This document shows, in pieces, positions 10,659-21,010 of a stretch of DNA of 28,093 bases. The notes under the pieces were generated by a model. It searched no databases. It was not told where the DNA came from and was given only the letters and a program-made list of their open reading frames with translations. The stretch lies in the NCBI GenBank assembly GCA_900155495.1, contig FTLJ01000257.1, positions 1-28,093 of the forward strand, given 5' to 3'. Within the stretch, counting starts at the first letter, position 1, and every line of letters begins with the position of its first letter. Both the position numbers and the translations under genes were made by a program. The DNA comes from Porogramme epimiltina (lineage: Eukaryota; Basidiomycota; Agaricomycetes; Polyporales; Polyporaceae).

Positions 10659-13126
10659 ATGTCCAAACGAAGGGTGTCCTACTATTATGACCGTGAGCAC
10701 CTCTCATATACACGATCTCCTTTTGGGTGCTCAAGGTGTGCTCAGCCGATGTGGGGGCGTACTCGTTCGGCATGAACCATGCCATGAAGCCCCAGCGCAT
10801 GCGCATCGCCCATGAGCTCATTGGAGCATACGACATGCTCCCAAAGATGCAAGTCCTCGTACGTCCCTTCGCGTACATTGGTCAGGCACCTACTCACCCA
10901 TCCTCATCTCCTCCCCCTACCCCCTCTCACGCGACCCAGCATCCGAAACGCGCGTCACCCGAGGCCATGACCCGCTTCCACACCGACGAGTACATCGACT
11001 TCCTCTCCAAGGTCACCCCCGAAAACTTCCGCAAGCTCACGTACCAGGGAACCCGCTTCCTTGTGGGAGACGACAACCCGGCCTTCGAGGGTGTCTTCGA
11101 GTTCTCGTCCATCTCCGCAGGCGGCTCTATAGGTGTGTGGTCAGCGCCCGGTGTTCCTCTTCCCCACACCCTTTCTCCAAGCCAATCCGTATTCTCGTCG
11201 CACCTCTTCCATTAACTTCTCGTTTACTGGGGAGCAGCGCGCTGCGCTTCTGTCTGTGCGCCCCAGTAGCACCATCTGCTAGGGCGGGGCATGTGCCGCG
11301 ACTGCGGGGTATGCGGGGACCCAAGTCTCCCCGATGCTGCGTTCGCCTTCTATAGCATGGAGATATTAGTATGCACACTTCTATTCTGCTGCAGCATCGC
11401 TGGTATAATGTGCGCGTGGCACGCTTCCTCTTCTCTCAATCTCGCTGCACCACGCTTTGCGTTCACCCACTTCCCCATCTCCACACATTCCCATGGTTCC
11501 CCAATGCTCACACCCCAGTCTAACGCGTTGAACATCCCCAGCGGCCGCGAAGCGGCTCACCGACGGTGAGGCAGACATCGCGATAAACTGGGCGGGCGGG
11601 CTGCACCACGCAAAGAAGCGCGAGGCGTCCGGGTTCTGCTACATCAACGACATCGTGCTCGGCATCCTCGAGCTCCTTCGGCACGTCCCGCGCGTGCTCT
11701 ACATCGACATCGACTGCCACCACGGCGACGGCGTCGAGGAGGCGTTCTACACGACGGACCGCGTCATGACGTACTCCCTCCACAAATTCGGCGAGTTTTT
11801 CCCCGGTACGGGACAGCTGAGCGACCGCGGGCGCGGCCAGGGACGAGGGTACGCGGTGAACATCCCCCTCAAGGACGGCGTTACGGACGAGTCGTACCGC
11901 AGCGTGTTCGAGCCGGTGCGTCGATCCTCCTCTTGCGCGCGTCGCGCCTTCACGGGCGGTGGCTGACCGCAGTTCCCCGCACACATAGGTGTTCGACAAG
12001 ATCGTGGAGGTGTTCCGGCCAGATGCGATCGTGCTCCAGTGCGGCGCGGACTCGCTTTCGGGGGACAAGCTCGGGGGGCTGAACCTGACGATGCATGGGC
12101 ACGCGCGGTGCGTGCAGTACGTGCGCGCGTCGCGCATCCCGCTCATGCTCCTCGGCGGTGGGGGCTACACGGTCAAGAACGTCGCGCGTGCGTGGACGTA
12201 CGAGACCGCGTGCGCGCTCGGCGTCGAGCGTGATATTGATCCGAACCTGCCGTGGAACGAGTTCTTTGAGTGGTTCGGGCCTAGGTATAGGCTGGAGGTG
12301 CAGGCGAGCAACTTGGAAGACTTGAATATGAAGGACGGGTCACTGGATAAAGTGAGGTGCGTGTCTGCGTGCTGGGCATATTGAAGGACGCAGTGGCGGC
12401 TGACTGCGCATATGCGAAATAGAGTGGCCGCACTGCAGCATCTGTCGAGTCTGCAGCCCGCGCCGTCCGTGCAGATGCAGGACGTCCCAAGGGAATCTCT
12501 AGACGCGCATCTCGGACTCGGCGGCGTGCACGCGCACGCGCCCATCGACGATTACGACGAACGGCTCGCGCGTGCGTCTTTCCGCTCTCCCCTGCCTCTT
12601 CTGTCACTGATGCACCCAAACAGAGCACGCGCGGTACGTGTACGACCTCCAGGACTCGGACCAGACCGACGAAGAGCACGATCCCGACGAGGAGGATGCC
12701 GAGGAGGTAGACGAAGACGCGTCCGCCCGCCGCCGCGGACGCTCGCGCCGCATCGCCGCGAGCGGCCGCAGGCGGATGAGCATCCTGACGTCCAAGTACT
12801 ACGACGTGCCGCGGCCGCCACCCGAGTTCGAACGCGATTTGGACGACGGGGACGACCCGTGCGGCGTGCGCGGCGGGGGAGCGAGGAAACGGCGGTTCTT
12901 TGCGAGCGGAGCAGAGTGGGACCCTGTGGGGCGTGTGGTGATGGAGCGCGTGCGGGCGGGCGTGGGCGCGGGGAGGTTTGGGTACGGGTACGGGGCATTT
13001 GGGGTGGGCGCTGGGGTTGTGAATGGGTACGAGGCGGATCCAGCGTGGGTGTCGGCCGTAGACCAGGACATGCGTGGGGAGGAGCTGGATGAGGAAGTGG
13101 AGGGAGACGAGGATGAGGATGAGTAG
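10659..13126 (+). CDS. RPD3: Class I histone deacetylase, Rpd3/HDAC1 type
   Basis: Seven exons (10659-10692, 10746-10858, 10940-11132, 11542-11915, 11989-12356, 12423-12571, 12624-13126) splice in phase to 577 residues. The enzyme removes acetyl groups from histone lysines using Zn, usually within Rpd3/Sin3 co-repressor complexes in the nucleus. Visible hallmarks are [15 protein letters not shown] at the start, [10 protein letters not shown], the His pair in GGLHHAKK near residue 135, the Zn ligands in DIDCHHGDG (about D171 and H173) and in [12 protein letters not shown] (about D259), and the catalytic Tyr in GGGGYT (about 298). The [17 protein letters not shown] block and [10 protein letters not shown] also fit Rpd3. 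The tail from about residue 400 is acidic, then Arg-rich, then Gly/Tyr-rich ([13 protein letters not shown]), and ends in an acidic run. Intron 3 is 409 bases, far longer than the other five. All catalytic residues are intact. Confidence 0.97.
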
Positions 13127-13424
13127 GCTCGACATGCTGTTGTATTTACTAGGATCTTCATTTTGTATAAGTCGTAGTACAGCATCATAGGATCGGATTC
13201 TCAGGCATGCATCGTACCGGGGCAGGTCTTGCGCAGAAGGTGCAATCCTCACATGATCAAAGATCCGCAGCATTGGTATTGGACCCACTACACGGGGCCG
13301 ACGGAGTGTGTAAGAATACAACAGAGTACAACAGCACCAATCGCACACAGGACACTTGTCGCACATGGTGCTCCACTAGACTATGATGGAGCATCTCTAG
13401 AGAGGTGGCCCTCCTGATCAGACA

Positions 13425-14866
13425 TCACAGGAAATAGTCCGCGGGTGGCCGTTTTGCTGGTACGGAACGCACGTCCTGCATACCGTAGGCGTGAGCGGGG
13501 AGAGTAAGCGACGACGAACTGGACTCACTGAAGGTGCGTGCGAGAATACTTTATACTCCTGCGCAAGGTACTCGTCGAGCTCCAATATTGACGCAACGTT
13601 CCCGCATCTGTGTTCCCCGAATAAGAGCAAAGCATGCAGGGAGGTCGAAAGAGACCCACCGGTAGCAGTAGTTCGGAGCGCTCCAGACGGTGACGATTGT
13701 CTTGTCGAACATGAGCTTGTAGCCCTCCATCGCGAGCTGGTGCGCCCGCGCGATAAGGTCAATGCCGTTCCGGTGCGTGAACATTTTGGTGATATCCCCG
13801 CCAAAGAGGTAGCCCGCGCCGCGCGGGGATAGGCCCCACCCATTGATATCTGAGCGCAGCGAATAAGTAAGAAGTTGGGACGCGAGCGGGGTCGGGGTTG
13901 GGAGTGGCAGTCTGTCACACGGAGGGAGGGCGGAAGAAGAGGTGAGGACGTACCGTCAGGATCTGACCATAGGAGGTCGCACATCGCGCCGTCATGAGGG
14001 ACTTCTTGTTTCCTGTCGATGGTACGAATCTGGAACGGTGGTTTCAGGGCAAGATACGCGCATACAAGCACCACGCGACGTACCTGGTCTATGCTTTGTA
14101 GGCTGGGGCTCAGGCCACCATGCACGCAGAAGACGCGGCCATCGACGATGGCGCCAAGGGCAAGGTAGTCGAAGACTTCGCAACACCAGCGCCATACGTT
14201 GCTGCTGCCGTACTTACGTTGACATTCATCGTAAAAACCGTAGACCTGGGTGATTTGGCGCGACTCGTGGTTGCCGCGGATGAGGGTCATGCGCTCCGGG
14301 TAGCGGACCTTGAGCGCAAGGAGGAGGAGGAAGGTCTCGACGCTGTAGAAGCCACGGTCTACAAAGTCGCCTGGTGCGCGGCGAGTGCGGTGCGGATAAG
14401 CAAGGGCGAGGGGAGGGAAAGAGACGGGTATGGGGGTAGGGCCGGGGGTAGGGATGAGGAAGGGATAAAAGAAAACGAACCCATGAAGAGATAGTTTGTC
14501 TCAGGACAGGGACCGCCGACCTTGAAGAGCTCCATCATGTCCCAGAACTGGCCATGTATGTCGCCGCATATCTCTCGGGGGCTGGATGTCATTCTGGACG
14601 CCTGGAGTGGGCAGAAGGGCAAGACGAAAGGAGACTTACTGTGACGGGGGAGTCTACGACCTGAACGTTAGCCTCTTCGATGAGGATCTCGCGGGCTTTG
14701 AGGCAGAGGCGTTTGACTTGCTCCTCTGAGATGGGCTCGCAGCGGAGGAGCTGCTCGATCTGTCTGTCGGCGGCGAAGAGAAAGTAGACGTGAATGCAAG
14801 CGTGAATACGAGCACGGCGAAGATGAGGGCGCTGAGGAAAACGAACTTGTCGAGGTCACTGGGCAT
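13425..14866 (-). CDS. PPP4C: Ser/Thr protein phosphatase catalytic subunit, PP4 (PP2A-like)
   Basis: Eight exons read leftwards: 14866-14847, 14763-14640, 14571-14481, 14370-14084, 14029-13954, 13849-13660, 13607-13529 and 13475-13425. They give 305 residues, against about 307 for PP4C. The metal-site motifs are complete: GDIHG (from about residue 51), GDFVDRG (about 79), [19 protein letters not shown], and [20 protein letters not shown] and the C-terminal PADYFL needed for methylation are also present. The start DLDKQIEQL and the stretch [14 protein letters not shown] fit PP4/Pph3 better than PP2A or PP6; Ppg1 is the main alternative. PP4 dephosphorylates DNA-damage checkpoint targets in known fungi. 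The donor gttcgt is used twice. Exon 4 contains a coding gtaagt (at CQRKYG) that resembles a splice donor. The gene is convergent with the deacetylase, 298 bases between stops. Confidence 0.95.
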
Positions 14867-15139
14867 CCGGGAAAGATAGGAGTGCGACGATGAAGAGGCC
14901 GTGCGCAACGATGGAGAGGTTATGTAGCACAGAGAGACTCCTAGACAAGGTCAACGCCGCGCCACATCCGGGACGGTGGCGGAGCGCCCACGGAGTCCCC
15001 AGCGAGCCACAACCGCGTTCGAATGTCACACTGTGAGTGTACTCATCCATCACCTAGTATCCTTGGCCACAGGCGAGCACACGCACGGTCTACACACATG
15101 GCAATCAACATTTCGGACACAGGAGTAGTATGACAATAA

Positions 15140-16456
15140 TTATCCAGGCGCTACAAGTGGAAGACGAGTCAAGGCGTGGTAGAGGACATCTGCAGATCCA
15201 CCATCCTCCGCAAGAACTCCGATTTCTTCAACATCGCGGAGCACCGTATCAAGGTACTCAGCGGCACCCGACATGTGAGCTACCCTACAGCATGCGGCAT
15301 GAATTTCGAGATATCTGGGGTTGGGCAAAGGCAAGTATGCCGGCGCTGGACGTTGGAACCCTGGAACGTCAATGTTGTGGACAGTGAACCGGACTGGATT
15401 TTGGATCCTGAGGTTCTCCAGCATGTCAGGCGGGTAGACTCGCACATTGTAAGTATGTTCCTGCTTGCAGACTCGTGAGCGCATGGATAAGAACCAAAGT
15501 CTATGATGAGCAGACCTTTCCGGGGACAGCCTCAAGCCAAAGATCAAGATTATCGAACAGCGTGTGACAGAGGGAGTCAAGCGTCAAGATATTGCCCAGT
15601 GAATGAGCCGCAGAACCTTTGAGTTCCTCTTGAATGTTGTCGTACCCGAAGCGGTTCAATAACGTCCATACTCCGGCGGCCCAGATTACCTGGACGCACA
15701 AATGTCAATACAATATACTAAAGCCAGCCGTACAATATTACCCGCCTTTCCACTCCGATCCTTGACGGAGTTGAAGTCATTCGTGCAGTCCGGCATGATA
15801 TGAGAACATTGTGTGTTTGAGAGTATAGTGTTCTTATTGAGGCCCAAAGCCTCCACACGAAACTTGTATGTGCTGTACTCGAGGGATTTAGTCAACATGC
15901 ATCGGAAGCCGTCCCGAATGAGAGCCTAGTAAACTTTACTAAGCAACAATCCGACTTATTCGACTTATTACGCACATTCTTCTTTGCGGTAGAGTGGTCT
16001 TTGGGGGTCTGGACCAACTCTTTCTTGACCCAAGCGAGTTGTCGGTCGAAAGAGGGTCTAGAGGGATGACTGGACGGGGTAGGAGTACGAACCTTGCTCT
16101 TCTTGACTGCAAGTGTACACTCGTATGAGGGGCATTATAAGAAGATGGCAAGACTCACAGAGACGGATGAAGTGGTCATAATACAGCCTCCCAAGCTCCT
16201 CGAGTTTATCGAACCCAGTGGTATGATCGTTCATGGCGGCTGTGATTTCCGACGCCATGTATCGACAAGCTTGTCCATTAGGAGCGCAGATAAGAAGGGC
16301 GCCAAGGATACGAATCCACATGAGCCTCAAGCTGCCTTCGCCAGAGGTCTTGACTGCATCGGCTTCGGCAGGAAGTATATATGCAATGTATGCACTTTTC
16401 GGGGTGTCTGGGAGGTGAGCGACAAGGGGGTCGTTCTGGGGAGGTAGGGGCGGCAT
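15140..16456 (-). CDS. HNH endonuclease-like protein, copy 2 (inverted paralogue)
   Basis: Exons 16456-16159, 16106-15976, 15925-15734, 15689-15516 and 15460-15140 give 371 residues, with five exons at the same positions and phases as copy 1; exons 2 and 4 have identical lengths in both (131 and 174). Intron 3 is short (44 bases, 15690-15733) and is chosen because it alone keeps phase. Shared blocks include ALIRDGF, the first His in SHIMP, RFGYDNIQEELKGS, SLGNILTL and LEIHAACCRVAHMSGAAEY. Here the late His is present (CHTLFD), while the sequence around the first His is altered (CSHIMPDCT against SAHIFPVST in copy 1). Its stop is 273 bases upstream of the PP4 start on the same strand. Function is unknown; the family is expanded in mushroom-forming fungi. 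Confidence 0.83.
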
Positions 16457-17512
16457 ACTGAGCGCCGGGAGCGGTTTATGTTATTGATTTCATGGAGTGT
16501 TCGTAAGGTGGTGCAGATGAAAACAAGAGCAAAGACGGAGATACGACGACGCTCTAGTCAGGGCCCCCAACTAAGGGGTGTAGAGCGTATTACATAAGCC
16601 ATCGGGCATCCAATACAAGTGCGTTGAGTAAGTAGCTGTTCTAAGACACCAAAGATAAGAGAAAGTAACGAGAACTATGGTAAGCGTCCGTTATGTACCA
16701 CTACTGCAATAACATATTCCACCTGCTCAGTCTACGACTGCACCATCGAGTGCTCCCACTAGCAGCAATGGGAACACTTCCGCGGTTCCCAAGTGGGGAC
16801 AGTGCGGCGGACAGGGTATATGTCTACAGCTGGTGCTCTTCATCGTCTTGAGGAGTGTTGAACACGCTTTACAGCTACTCGCACTGCCTTTAAGGTCCTC
16901 TCTTCCGCTACTAACCTCCACGGTCTGTCGTCGATACTTGATGCCTACCATGCGCATTTCCTCTCGCGATAGACTTGTGTATTCGCAGATGACACGAATG
17001 AATGTACGTTTACATGTCAGAACATCAACTGACTGAGGATGTGAGCTGTTCAGGACAAAGGTGAACGCGGGCTGTTCAACGAATGAGAGTGACGGCGTGA
17101 CTTGGGCGGCGTGTCAAGCAGTGTGGTAGTCGTGGAGGTCATGGATTGTCATTGCTACATATTGCGTACAAGCATTGGTCCACAATACACCTAGCATGTC
17201 CAGCGTGCTAGCCAACCATCTACCCTCGACAGCATACACACGACAGCACGACGACGGAGATATCAAGTCAAGACTCACGATGCACGGCACAAACTGCATC
17301 AGCTCCCAATCGGCTCCCAGCCCTCTCCGAAGCCGTTGGTCCAAGCGTGCGGGGCTTCATGTTGTGCATTGCAGCGGCGCGTGCGTGAGCCCGTCCTGAT
17401 CATCCCCCTCTCAATCGTCCGTCATAAAGCAATAGTGTGGTGTGCAGTACGTTGTCGAGAGCCGTCCCAGAGAGCAGGGAGCGGGCGAGGGCAGCCAGAC
17501 GACGTGAAGCGC
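16457..17512. other. Intergenic region with a CBM1 relic
   Basis: Apart from the cellulose-binding-module remnant at 16731-16893, listed separately, no coding sequence was recognised. The left end must hold the promoter of HNH copy 2 (transcribed leftwards from 16456), and the right end the 3' region of the ribosomal protein gene. Confidence 0.55.
16731..16893 (+). pseudogene. Relic of a CBM1 fungal cellulose-binding module with linker
   Basis: Reading from 16731 gives a Ser/Thr/Pro-rich linker (STTAPSSAPTSS) running into SAVPKWGQCGGQG. This is the signature start of a family 1 carbohydrate-binding module, normally about 35 residues with conserved aromatic residues and disulfides. Immediately after GQG the frame breaks. 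In the next frame, the sequence ending at the TAA at 16891-16893 reads VLNTLYSYSHCL, close to the usual ending N-x-YYSQCL. A TGA lies just before VLN, where a Cys is expected. Bases 16680-16730 look like an intact intron (gtaagc..ctcag), but the sequence before it has stops. No catalytic domain is visible, so only the tail of a former secreted cellulose-acting enzyme remains. Confidence 0.75.
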
Positions 17513-18393
17513 TTAGTAGAGACGAATGGGCTTGCCCATCGTCGACTTGATGTGGAGCGACTTCACGTTCTGCCAGTTCTTCTTGAGCAGCGAGACGAGG
17601 AAGTTGATGCCTGAGAGTGACGACATGAGACATATGCCGTATGATGCGGGGAGACGAGTACGCACTCAGCATGACGTTGGCAAGAACCTGGTCGTCGTTC
17701 ATCTGGACGTGGCCGACGGCGACACCCAAGCAGAGAACCTTCTTGAGCTGGAACTTGATCGTGGAGCGAACCTCGGTGATCTTGTTCGCAAGGTCCTCAG
17801 CGTGCGAGACGGGGGTCGGGAACTTGCCGGCTGTACGGGTGTTGGCGGTGTTTCGAAGAGGGAAGGCACGGGAATGGACATACCCTTGGAGAGACCGGGA
17901 CCGAGCAGACGGGGGATCTGCTTGATGAGAGCCTCAGAGGCAAGGAAAGCGTCGTACTTCTTTGCGAGCTTCTTGACGAGCTTCTTGTTCTTGTTGAGCC
18001 TGTATGCTGGGATGAGAAAGGGACGTGCACGGAGAGCGAGAGAGCACGCACTTCTTCAAGTCATCAACGGACATGTACTCAAGGTCGATCTGCTTGGCAC
18101 GGTCGATGTCGGCAGCATCGGCGAGAATGCAGATGGACATGCGGGGGCGGGGGACGTGGGGGAGCCTGGGATGCGGAAGACGGGGTCGGTCGGGGAGAGC
18201 ATGAAGAGAGATGGAGAGGAACGCACTTGACGGTACCCGAGAAACGCTTGTCGCGCTGGGGGTCGTAGTTCTTGAGACCAATCTGGAGCTCGACGGTCTC
18301 GACGAAGTTGCGCTTCTTCTCGCCGTTGGAGTCGGCGAGGAGCTCCTTGATAGAGCCCCGCACGCTTGACACTGAGAGCTTGCTTCCGCTCAT
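17513..18393 (-). CDS. RPL10A: Large-subunit ribosomal protein uL1 (RPL10A / yeast Rpl1)
   Basis: Exons 18393-18227, 18165-18052, 17999-17884, 17830-17666 and 17610-17513 give 219 residues; the family is about 217. uL1 forms the mobile L1 stalk of the 60S subunit, near the tRNA exit site. Recognisable blocks run the full length: [114 protein letters not shown], and the ending [10 protein letters not shown]. The four introns are 52-61 bases. The start [11 protein letters not shown] is the first ATG and fits fungal homologues. No damage is visible. The inverted repeat at 18514-18530 lies in its promoter. Confidence 0.97.
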
Positions 18394-18821
18394 GCTTTTT
18401 GGTAGGGAGAGAGTCTTGAGGGCTGTTGACGGAGTGCTTGACCGTTGTCCCGCCCGACGCCCGACCCGTCCCAAATTCTGTGCGGGTGGCTGCCGTGGGA
18501 ACCAGCTGTATAGCGTGACGTGGAGTCACGTCGGTGGCTGTCACACCCCACCCCCGGCGTCCGCCCCGGCGAGCCGAAGCGCTCAGCGCTCAGCGCCCGA
18601 CGACACTCCACTCGAGAATTCGAAGCTGTAGTCAGGTCCAAGGCACGCCAGCTCGGTCGATGCATGCGGTATAGCTCTGAATCATGCATAGATTGAATTT
18701 ACATCTCTTCTTTTTGTTACGTGAACACAAGTATGCCCGTATGTTCTAACCACTGAAACCCACAGTAACTAGATCCCGGTCTTCGAGCCCATACATGCTA
18801 CGTATGTATACGAGACGATAC
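18394..18821. other. Promoter region of RPL10A and 3' region of the WSC gene
   Basis: A 428-base gap with no coding sequence recognised. The half nearest 18393 should hold the RPL10A promoter. AT-rich sequence at 18680-18730 (gaatttacatctcttctttttgttacg) lies nearer the WSC stop. Confidence 0.5.
18514..18530. promoter_or_regulatory. Inverted repeat CGTGAC-N5-GTCACG upstream of RPL10A
   Basis: Perfect 6-base arms with a 5-base spacer about 120 bases upstream of the RPL10A start. The same stretch contains TGACGT and TCACGT cores, the kind bound by bZIP and bHLH factors. Its function is inferred from position only. Confidence 0.35.
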
Positions 18822-19580
18822 TCAGCCAGTGAACCTGTACACTCCCACGCGGTCCACGCCTCCACAGAACTCGAAGCCCGCGCTGCCGGGGAGCGGGCAG
18901 AGCGAGTTGCACTCCGCCTCCGGCGCCGCTTGCGCGTCAGCCGCCAGCCCCGCCCCGCTGCACTGGCAGTTCCCCGCGTCTTCGACGCCCGCGAACGAGA
19001 ACCCAGCCCGCGAACACGCCTGCAGGCACTGGTTCACCGCGTCCAGGGTCGTCTCGAAGGGCTCTTGCAGGGCCGCGTCGCTGAAAGCCGGCGCGTCGGC
19101 CGTGTCCACCGTGCACCCTTCGTAGGCCCAGGTCCCCGGACGGAGCGCGGGGAACGTATAGATCTGCGAGCGCGCATCGAAGCCGTTAATGACGCTTGTC
19201 TCGACACGGAGAATAGCGGAGGGACCGACCTGGATCCGCCACGAGCCCCCGCAGGAGAGGGTACTGTCCCCGGTACAGGCGACATTGCAGTCGTCGATAG
19301 GTGCCTGGACGAGCGTCTCTTGCAGGCCTGTCCCGCAGTGGCACTCGTCTCCAAATTCCACCCCGGCGTACCCGAAGCCCGCCGCGGCGCAGGCCGTGAC
19401 ACAGGCTGCGGGGGTGTTGGTGTCCGTCTGGGTCGTCACGTCTTGTGCGAGCACGCGCTGGGCGTCGTCGACCGCGCAGGCGGCCAGGGTGGCCCAGTTG
19501 AGGGGGATCAACGGCGTGGCGAAACCGTGCGAGAGGCGCGTAAGAAGCAGGAGAGTGAATGCAAAGAGGAGGAGCGCCAT
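18822..19580 (-). CDS. Secreted protein with two WSC domains
   Basis: A single uninterrupted frame of 252 residues. Residues 1-21 form a clear signal peptide (LLLFAFTLLLLT, then SHGFA). Two WSC domains follow, at about 29-116 and 151-250. Both show the cysteine pattern and the signatures GFGYAGVEFGDECHC and GFSFAGVEDAGNCQC, each with a late C-G-G (SCGGSWRI and EFCGGVDR). WSC domains bind cell-wall glucans and occur in yeast Wsc sensors and in secreted oxidases and lectins. There is no Ser/Thr stalk and no membrane helix, so this is not a wall-stress sensor; a soluble wall- or matrix-bound protein is more likely. It is unusual in this window for lacking introns. Confidence 0.92.
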   Translation of the reverse strand: MALLLFAFTLLLLTRLSHGFATPLIPLNWATLAACAVDDAQRVLAQDVTTQTDTNTPAACVTACAAAGFGYAGVEFGDECHCGTGLQETLVQAPIDDCNVACTGDSTLSCGGSWRIQVGPSAILRVETSVINGFDARSQIYTFPALRPGTWAYEGCTVDTADAPAFSDAALQEPFETTLDAVNQCLQACSRAGFSFAGVEDAGNCQCSGAGLAADAQAAPEAECNSLCPLPGSAGFEFCGGVDRVGVYRFTG

Positions 19581-21010
19581 CGCTAAGAGTATTCGCTGAC
19601 GTCTAAGCCCTAGTAGAGAGGCTGAGGCCCTGAGGGTTGACAGACAGCATGCGCGCGTCGTTATATGCCCGAGGGCGAGGCACAGGAAGACCCGCCCGTC
19701 GACTGGAGCCGAAAACGGGTGAGAGCGGGGCGTATATATCGAGGGCGTACCTTGAGGGTCGATGACGGTGGACAGCAGAGAAGAGACATTGACCGGTGCC
19801 GTGTCAGATGCGTCGTCGGGCGCGACAAGGACCGGGAGCGCACGTTGAGCGCGCGCAGCCAGAGATGAGCATGGCGAGCTAGAGAAAAGGTGGGCGGAAG
19901 CCGGGGGAAGCGACCGGGGAGCTTTGCGGAGGTCTCAGAACGCAGCGGACTTTGGAAAAGGGGGGATTGAGGGTGGCTTCAAATGCATACGAGTGAAAGG
20001 ATGGTGGAGACCTGGGCTGAGCGAGATGACAAGACGTCGGAGTTGAGGTACTGATGTCGGCGTCACGGCGGATGTAAGGACTTCGGGAAGCCGTAGGCAC
20101 CGGAGAGAGCTCAAGGAGCACGCAGCACGGCTTGGTGTGTGCCTAGATAGAGGCGAGTCGCCATGGGATTGGTGGGTAGAGCCAGCCGAGGAAGAGGGCA
20201 GGGAAGACGGGGGAGACGAGGTCAATGGAAGCGGAAAGGGAGGCAAATGAAGGGTAATGTCCGGGGTCGAGGACACGCAAGTGGGCTTGATGCTGGGGGC
20301 TGGGCCAAAGACCCGAGGTATGAAAGACCAGGCGGTAAGCACGCGCAGCATCACACGCGCAGAGAGGGTGAAGGGGACCGCGCAGTCATCAGGGGGTGGT
20401 GACCAGCTCCGGTGGGAGAGCATAATATTTTCTCTCGCTGGTAACTGGACGAATGCCTGGGAATGACAATATACTGTTAAAGCTTCGGAGTCAATATCTG
20501 CAGCGTAGATGGCTCACGTTTACCACACAATCGCCGAGGACGAGATGTCGATGAACGCATAGCGATCGAGGTCGAGGCTGGAGTCAGCACAAGTTGCGGA
20601 TGATTGGCCAAGGGCTGGCGCCACGAGAGTAGCGCTCATCGGCTACGGGCGCTTTCAGCACTGTTCCTGTCCTGAGCTCGCGATGACGTCCTCTCCTCTG
20701 TGCACTCTGACCTCTCTCTATACGCGCACGAGCACGCTGCTAGAAGCGCGCTCTCAGACGATGCGTCTCTAACAGGTACTGCCTTCATGTCCCCAAGCGC
20801 TGCCCGTGCAGCCTCGATGGCCCCTCAACCCGGCGGCCCCAGCCTCACGCTGCCAGCCGCACGTTTCCTCTAGGTCAACCTCAACAGCTGACGATGGGCT
20901 GACTGGAGGCTGCCTGGCTCGCCATACTGCTATATGGTGCGCTCGTCGTCTCTGCTTCTGGGTCCATCATCTTGCTTTCGTCCTCGTTCCTCAAGCCGAC
21001 TCGAAGCGCT
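19581..21010. other. Divergent intergenic region
   Basis: It separates the WSC gene (leftwards) from the membrane protein gene (rightwards). A TATA-like element lies at 19725-19739. An open frame at 19935-20423 on the minus strand encodes Ser/Pro-rich low-complexity sequence and is not supported as a gene. Nothing else was recognised. Confidence 0.5.
19725..19739 (-). promoter_or_regulatory. TATA-type element of the WSC gene
   Basis: On the minus strand it reads ATATATACGCCCCGC, 145-159 bases upstream of the WSC start codon. The identical 15 bases occur upstream of the arrestin-like gene at 23903, in the same orientation relative to transcription. Confidence 0.5.

Noticed and set aside
12281..13366. 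Open frame of 361 codons opposite the deacetylase
   Set aside because: It is antisense to confirmed deacetylase exons; its composition mirrors the sense codons.
19935..20423. Open frame of 162 codons on the minus strand
   Set aside because: Low-complexity Ser/Pro composition, no motif, no flanking splice sites in phase, and it lies in a divergent promoter interval.
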